From Lepraria neglecta (Eukaryota > Ascomycota > Lecanoromycetes > Lecanorales > Stereocaulaceae): a DNA stretch of 64,000 nt. Location: positions 4,154,001-4,218,000 of the forward strand of contig CM065652.1 in assembly GCA_033220425.1 (NCBI GenBank), given 5' to 3'. Positions 57,613 through 64,000 of this stretch are shown one piece after another. Position 1 is the first letter of the stretch. Each line of letters opens with the position of its first letter. Under the pieces are notes generated by a model. It saw nothing but the letters and a program-made list of their open reading frames with translations. It was not told where the DNA came from and did no database searches. Both the position numbers and the translations under genes were made by a program.

Positions 57613-60050
57613 TCACAAATTCAAGACTGGTATATTGCGCTCACGATACCCACCCCAAAGTGGCTTCGTTCTTCCCCATCGTCCCTGGCTCTGGAACCCC
57701 AAGTCCTCAATCGCGCTGGCCCACTTCACGAGCTCAGCCTCAGACCATGCGGTGCCCATGAGTGCGAGTCCGAAGGGCATGCTAGTCGTTCCATTAACGC
57801 CAGCGGGCAAGGTGATTACGGGATAGCCAGCTTGAGCGGCGATTTGGTAAGTTTGTCCCACGTCCGGTGGCACTAGGAGTGCTGACAGTTGTTTACCGTT
57901 GTGATTAAGGGCATAGTCGATTCCGTTTTCGCGGGTGGAAGTTTGGCAGAAGTTTAATGCTTGGTAGTACGTATCGTCCATGATCCCTGGTACAAAGTTT
58001 TCAGCTATTTTCAACCCATTCCATATGACCCGTTACTCGTTTCCTTACCTTGAGTTGCGAGTGAGGCAAGGAAGTCATCCTGACCAGACGCGAACGCTGG
58101 TTGGATGTTAGGCATGCCGCCTTCGGTGCCAACATTATCATTGTTGTATCTGAGAAGAGCGTGGTCAAATATCAGCAAATGATATGAACATGGCGCAAAA
58201 GAGACAATAGCGATTTGGCAAGATTGGTCGATGCACATACTGTACGATATCTTCAAGGGATCTAATATCAGTGTTTTCGAGCTCGGCGAGGTAAGCTTTG
58301 ATGTTATTGTAGAAATCAACCTGGTGATGGATCTCAACGCAGGCTCACCGCCATAGATCGAGATGACGTACCTTCACATACGTGAACTCAGACTCGTTCG
58401 GATACCCTCTCGTCGTTCCGTAATCCCTGTTCCGACCAATCAGCAACCTCCTCTTTGACCCCTCCCCCAACAACCAGAAGGTCTTACCAATTCCACCCAT
58501 CAGGGCTAACAATCGTCTCATAATCCCTCAACTCGGTCCCATTGATGATAGTAGCGCCAGCTGCCTCAATTTCACTAACAATCGCAAGCAAGCTAGCCTG
58601 CTGCTCTGGGGGAGCAAGGGCCCAAAAACTCTGCCATGGGAGTCCAAAGGTGGCGTCCTTGAGTGCATCCTTACTTGTAAGGAATTGCGTATAGCTGCCT
58701 GCTGGTGCCTTGCCTTCCTGGACCAAGGTGCTGTTGTCGAGAGGATCGATGCCGTAGATGGCGTCGAGAGCATAGACGGCGTCGCGAACTGTACGGGCTA
58801 AGGTGCCGAGGGTGTCTTGGTGGGTTGATTCGGGGATGACACTGGGAACATGGTAAGCTTAAAATGCTGGTGGTGCCATCGTACTCGCCTATCGAAGGAA
58901 AATCCTTACCCAGCACGAGATGTCAAGCCAACGGTAGGTTTGATACCAACCAACGCATTTCTTTCCGCAGGGTTGATGACTACGCCAGCCAAGATCAGAT
59001 GAAGAGCCATACCTCGGACTTCACCTCTCACTCATACATACCGCTCCCATCCGTCTCCGTCCCCAAAGCAAAAGTAACCAAATTCGCCGCCACAGCCCCC
59101 GCACTCCCACTACTACTACCCCCCGGATTAAGCGTCAAATTGTACGGACTTCTCGCCTGCCCACCCCTCGCCGAGTACCCTTCCGAGTAATTACTACTGC
59201 GCATATCGGCCCACTCACTCAGCGTGGCTTTTCCCATCAGAACGGCGCCAGCTTTACGCAGTTGAGAGACGACGAAGGCGTCGCGGGGGACGACGCTGCC
59301 GAGGAGCATCCAGCTGCCGGCTGTGGTTTCCATTTTGTCTTTGGAGGCGATGTTGTCTTTTATCAGGAAGGGGATGCCGTGGAGAGGGCCGAGAATTGTG
59401 CCGGCGGCGCGGAGGGCGTCGAGGTTTGAGGCGATGGTGAGGAAGTCGGGGTTGAGTTCGAGTATGGCGCTGAATTGGATCAGTGGCGGTGGAATGTTAA
59501 TTGCAGACACAACGTGCGTAGAGGGGTGCGTTGGAGGGCATGTGTTTTTGGCTACAGGCGGTGCTTTTCCAGGACGAACATACCTCGCTCATCGAAACCA
59601 GAGTTCAAAAGAAGTACCATGATGTACTCCAGAGGCGAAAAACGCATATAAACCTCTCCTACTTAACTCTCTGCTAAAGAAAAACACAGCAAGCGAACAA
59701 AATCCAGCCACCTACTTAATATATTCATCCGTCTGCCATATCCTCTGCAAATAGCACACAGCTATCTGCACACTCGTCAATCGCCCCTTCTCCATCGCAT
59801 CTTGCAGCTGATCAATCGTTGCCTCCTCTAGAGTGATGCCATTGCAGTGAGGCATAGGAAATAACTCTGCTGAATTTTGTCCCAGCACTGGGTAGTTGTA
59901 CGGAAAAGGTGAATCCAGAATTTCGGACATGGCAAGGCTTGAGGCGTTATACGTGTCATAGCTATTGCTGACCCTTGGAATGGAAGTATTGGCGAGGACT
60001 GGCAGGGAATGGATAGTAGCTGCGAGTGAAAAAAGGCAGAGAAATGACAT
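57613..60050 (-). CDS. Secreted amidase (amidase signature family)
   Basis: Hydrolyses C-N amide bonds with a Ser-cisSer-Lys triad. ATG 60050 gives a clear signal peptide (MSFLCLFSLAATIHSLPVLA); an upstream in-frame ATG (60116) would bury it. Eight exons, beginning 59716-60050, 59042-59469, 58910-58979 and 58488-58841, then a short exon (WDYGTTRGYPNESEF), then VDFYNNIKAYLAELEN, YNNDNVGTEGGMPNIQ, and a last exon ending ERNIPVLNL. The first intron (246 bp) is long for this window. Catalytic Lys: GIPFLIKDNIASKDKMETTA. Ser pair: NPGGSSSGSAGAVAA with GTETDGS. C-terminal support: GYPVITLPAGV and GLALMGTAWSEAEL. The substrate is unknown; the signal peptide points to an extracellular or vacuolar role. 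Confidence 0.85.
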
Positions 60051-60475
60051 CTTGAGCCTGTCGAAGTCATGACGAGGAGGGAAAAGCATTGAAGAGATTG
60101 CAGTCTTTTCTCTCATTTTGCTGGCAGGGGAAAAACAAACGGTCTTCTGAGAGTTTATGATATACTTGAAGATGGACCTGATGGTTGGTATTTACCAAGG
60201 CCGGCGAGATCAGACTGAAGGCTTTTGATTGGTTGTGTCTTATCTCATGCAGGCACCCCACAAGATAGCCCTGCATGATCCGGCCACTGGCGACCCCGCC
60301 CTATGTCCCGTTACGATCATGTGGCCCAATGTTCCTCAAGTCGTACATAAATCATAAACATTCTAGGCTTTCTATCAAATCAAGAGATCTGATGCTAAAA
60401 ATAGGAAATGGATTCTATTTAGACTTTCCGTCTCGACCGCATGCCAGCCCCATGAAGTGAAAGCTGCTTAGGGCT
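60051..60475. promoter_or_regulatory. Amidase promoter and desaturase 3' flank
   Basis: The 425 bp between the amidase start and the desaturase stop, both on the minus strand. It should hold the amidase promoter and the desaturase terminator. No specific site is recognised. Confidence 0.4.
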
Positions 60476-61863
60476 TTACATCGACTTTTCCATCTTCAGC
60501 GGCTGCACTCCGAGTTTGTTCCGATTCCGGTAAAACACGACATCCTTTCCAAGCCCCTTAGCTCCCTGGCTTTCCTCAACCCATTGGCACCATCTCGCGC
60601 TACTCCAAAGGGCTTTCAAGAATCCAAATGAGCCGTCTTCAGTGTTAGACCGATAGTGTTGGCCCATCACGGGCTTGATGGCTTCGCTGGCTTCATCGGC
60701 ATTATAGAACGGAATTGTGGAGACGTAGTGGTGAAGAACGTGCGTTTCGATGATCCCATGGAAGAGAGAGCGTCCAATGAATCCGAATTCGCGGTCGATC
60801 GTTGATGCGGCACCTCTAGTAAATGACCAAGACTTATTGCCGTAGTGCGGTAGTGACCCGTCCGTGTGTTGAAGGTAGGTTATGGCAACTACAATACCCA
60901 GTCAGCCAGGTTGATCCTGGTGCTTAGTATATTTTTGGAAGACATTAACGAACCTAGCCAGTGGTTGACCCATAGGTAAGGCACAAAGTACCAAACGAGG
61001 AGATTCCCCCAGCCAAAAGACTGCGCAATCTCATACAATGCTAGTGCCGCGAGGCCAAGACCCAAGTCGCTTAAAGCGATATATTTGGCATCTTTGGCGT
61101 CATATAGAGGGCTTGAAGGGTGGAAGTGGTTGACACCCCCCATTAGTCCGTTACGTTTACCAGCGCCTCGACCTTCACTTTGGCGTTCATGGTTATCGTG
61201 GCCAGTTTTGTTTTGCAAAAGGTACATAGGCCAGCCGATGAGTTGACGACCGATGAGCACCAAGGCAGTCACTAATGGCGCCTCTTCTGTCAACTCCGAT
61301 ATTTCCTCAACACGTCTTCGAACTCTGCCGGCATAGACCTCTCGCGTTTTTGGCAGGAACACCATGTCCCGTTCCATATGTCCAGTGCTCTTGTGATGCT
61401 TTCCATGGGAGATTTTCCACGAGAAGTAAGGTACCAACAGCGCTGAATGTAGGACCCAACCGGTGATATCATTCAATGTCTTTGAAGGCGAAAAGGACTG
61501 GTGACCACATTCATGAGCGATGACCCAAATGCCAGTACCGAAAAGACCTTGGGTAAAGCCATAGATCGCCCAAAGGACAAAGCGAAGTGTTTTGGACGGG
61601 ACATTGCTAGGTGTCACATAGTTATACCAGAGGTAGAAGGTTGATGCAAGGAGGAAGGTGTCCCGAGCGATATAGGCAAAGCCGCGGAGGCCTGATCGCT
61701 CGAAGCAGTGAGGTGGTATGGCATCTCTGATCTGCTTGATGGTGAAGTCGGGAAGTTTGAATTCATTGCCGTAAGTGTCCAGAAGCTTGCCGTATGGATC
61801 TTGATCTTCAACCTTCGCGACTTCCCGTTCCGTGATTGTTTCATTTGCCTGCTCAGAAGCCAT
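60476..61863 (-). CDS. FAD2: Delta-12 (oleate) fatty acid desaturase
   Basis: Membrane di-iron desaturase of the ER making linoleate from oleate. Two exons: 60954-61863 and 60476-60888, with a 65 bp intron (donor GTTCGT, acceptor TGTAG), give 440 residues. ATG 61863 (MASEQANETITEREV) is chosen; a longer frame upstream is hydrophobic noise. All three histidine boxes are intact: HECGH (117-121), HGKHH (153-157) and HVLHH (about 353-357). The boxes are framed by membrane helices. The stretch MGGVNHFHPSSPLYDAKDAK and the C-terminal HYVSTIPFYNADEASEAI are typical of fungal FAD2/OdeA enzymes. A delta-12/delta-15 or purely omega-3 activity cannot be excluded from sequence alone. Confidence 0.92.
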
Positions 61864-62682
61864 TTTGACAAAGTTGAAAGATTCAAAATCAAAGATCAGA
61901 ATCCAGATGTCTAAGAGTAGACATATAGAGAAGACGTGCGAAGGACTCCAGTATATGTCGCACGCAAAATGTTGAAAAATGTCCGAAGCCGAATACAGAA
62001 TGTTGAAAAAATTAATTTCGTTGAACTCGGCTAAGGCGCTGGGGGTTGCCCGGTGTTGAGTTGAGTTGCGATCAAACCGCTTGTGGAAGCAGGGTCCAAA
62101 AGCCACCACCTTCTCACCGCTGCCTCGGAACACCACCTATGGCTTTTGGACCCTTGATTGGTCATACCTTCACGGCACATTTTCAAACGCCTTTCGCGTA
62201 TCCACCGCTTCAATGACCGTCAAGCTTGGCATGCGTGGACCCACTTTCTTTGTAAGAGTAGAACATACCTTATGCAGCCCGAGAGTGGTATTTCGGGAAG
62301 GTGGTTTAAGCGGCCTTTTGGCTTGCGCAACCCATTAGAACAAGTCCCAGGCTATACCCCGAATGCTGCGTGAAATTTCGAAGTCAACGAGGCCACCCAA
62401 GGAAGAGCCCAATAGTCAGAAATGTTGGTGATAGACGCTGGGTGACGATCAGGCGTCTCGATCAAGCCATGAGGCAACCGACTAGATGAGTTGGATAGGT
62501 ACAGAATTTACACCCACAGAACCTCCGATCTTTGAGATGCATGGCCTGAAAAAGGGAGCCCTCGAAGCTGTCGTACAGTCGCTCCTGAGAGGAAGAAATT
62601 TCTTGAGGCGACACCGAACCTCAAGACACCTCTTCCGTTGCGACTCAATTATAAACATCAAGCCCCACTGGCTCTTGTGCCT
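61864..62682. other. Intergenic region
   Basis: About 820 bp containing the desaturase promoter and leader next to 61864, and the 3' flank of the next minus-strand gene. Short plus-strand frames have no motifs. Confidence 0.45.
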
Positions 62683-63315
62683 TCACTTTGCATCCAGCGC
62701 TTCAAATGTCCCGTTGACGTCCCCAACAGTTGTAAGGTTGGCCTGTGACCGAGCACCCGGGTACTTTGCCTCCAAAGTCCCATTGAAGTCCCGACTACTC
62801 GTAATATTGATATCCAGACCATTCATCGGCCTTGCTGTATGCCAAAGCCACAGGTTCGCGGTACCCTCGGTGCCATATCCTCCAATACCGCTCCATATTA
62901 CCTTCCCACCGTCAAAAGGTCCATAAGTCCCGATTTTGTCGACACACCGCCGTGCAAGGTGAAATGCGAATTCCGTTGCGATTTCTATGCATAACAGAAG
63001 AGGATGTATGGGTGTACTGTGCGCTCCCGCGTAGTCTGACGTAAGTACGCAGCCGGGTCTTTCGATCACGAGGGGGCATTTGAGGCTTCTGCGAAGGAAG
63101 AGTCCTCGGTGTGTGAGGAAGTATAGTGTTGGATCGGTTCTTAAAGGAGATCTCTAGTTGAATTCCATGACAGCTTCGCGGCGTCCGGAGTAGGAGAGAC
63201 GAGGCCGGGTTGTTGCCTCTTCGCATATGATTTCCTGGGCATTAGAGGCTGTTGAGAAGATGGCCAGGAGAATGAGGAGATACGTTAATGGGTGTGTTAA
63301 AGAACAATAGTGCAT
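62683..63315 (-). pseudogene. Secreted hypothetical protein with one in-frame stop
   Basis: From ATG 63315 the frame encodes a good signal peptide (MHYCSLTHPLTYLLILLAIF, then STASNAQ), then a mature part of about 185 codons. The frame is open to 62683 except for one TAG at 63154-63156 (codon 54). Downstream text is in the same frame and looks coding (KCPLVIERPGC, LTSDYAGAHS, RRCVDKIGTYGPFDGG, GTANLWLWHTARPMNG). No intron fits around the stop. A change from CAG would explain it. The product may be a 53-residue peptide, a decayed gene, or an assembly error. No family is recognised. Confidence 0.5.
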
Positions 63316-63438
63316 TGTTTCCTTTTGCTAGATCACGATTGTAAGATGTAAGACTTACAGATCAAGCGTCTCATCGAAAGGCATGAGATTTCAAGAGTTT
63401 CTGCCTTCAGCCGCCTCAATCGTCCAAGTATGCTTGTA

Positions 63439-64000
<562 letters not shown>

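Overview
The window looks like nuclear DNA of a filamentous ascomycete (Pezizomycotina). Genes are split by short introns (about 40-115 bp, rarely 246 bp) with GTRNGT-type donors and CTRAC/CTAAC-like branch sites. Several families are typical of these fungi: DUF7580 proteins, AcuF-like C2H2 proteins, NACHT/ankyrin STAND proteins, TRI12-type transporters and Pho85-type cyclins. No rRNA, tRNA, CRISPR array or recognisable virus-like element or transposon was found. Exon boundaries were worked out by hand from splice sites, reading frame and family conservation. Where exon lengths are given, they sum to a whole number of codons.

Layout. 0-9.7 kb: the 3' end of a methyltransferase, a DUF7580 protein, an AcuF-like zinc-finger gene that runs into a decayed GYF-CHORD-metacaspase region, and two small hypothetical genes. 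10.7-13.5 kb: a broken NLR (NACHT_N, ankyrin, AcuF zinc finger) that has lost its ATPase core. 13.8-21.8 kb: a conserved housekeeping block with ASC-1/Rqt4, a small membrane protein not seen as one ORF, SHB17-like sugar bisphosphatase and fumarase. 23.6-29.2 kb: a decayed rhodopsin-like membrane protein and a CorA-like membrane protein. 30.2-35.1 kb: a large apparently intact STAND protein with NACHT, ankyrin repeats and a C-terminal protein kinase. 35.1-42.5 kb: a gene-poor stretch. 42.5-51.1 kb: a Pho85-type cyclin, a lipoxygenase and a TRI12-type MFS pump. 51-57 kb: mostly remnants (PPSY-motif protein, catalase-like gene, monocarboxylate-type MFS). 57.6-64 kb: a secreted amidase, a delta-12 desaturase, a secreted protein interrupted by one stop, and the 3' end of SMC5.

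How the genes fit together. Conserved single-copy genes alternate with accessory islands of immunity-type genes (NLR, DUF7580, AcuF, metacaspase), many of them decayed. In-frame stops in these relics are mostly TAG or TAA where CAG or CAA would fit, which suggests repeat-induced point mutation (RIP). The desaturase makes linoleate, the usual lipoxygenase substrate, and both genes lie within about 16 kb. A shared oxylipin role is possible but unproven.
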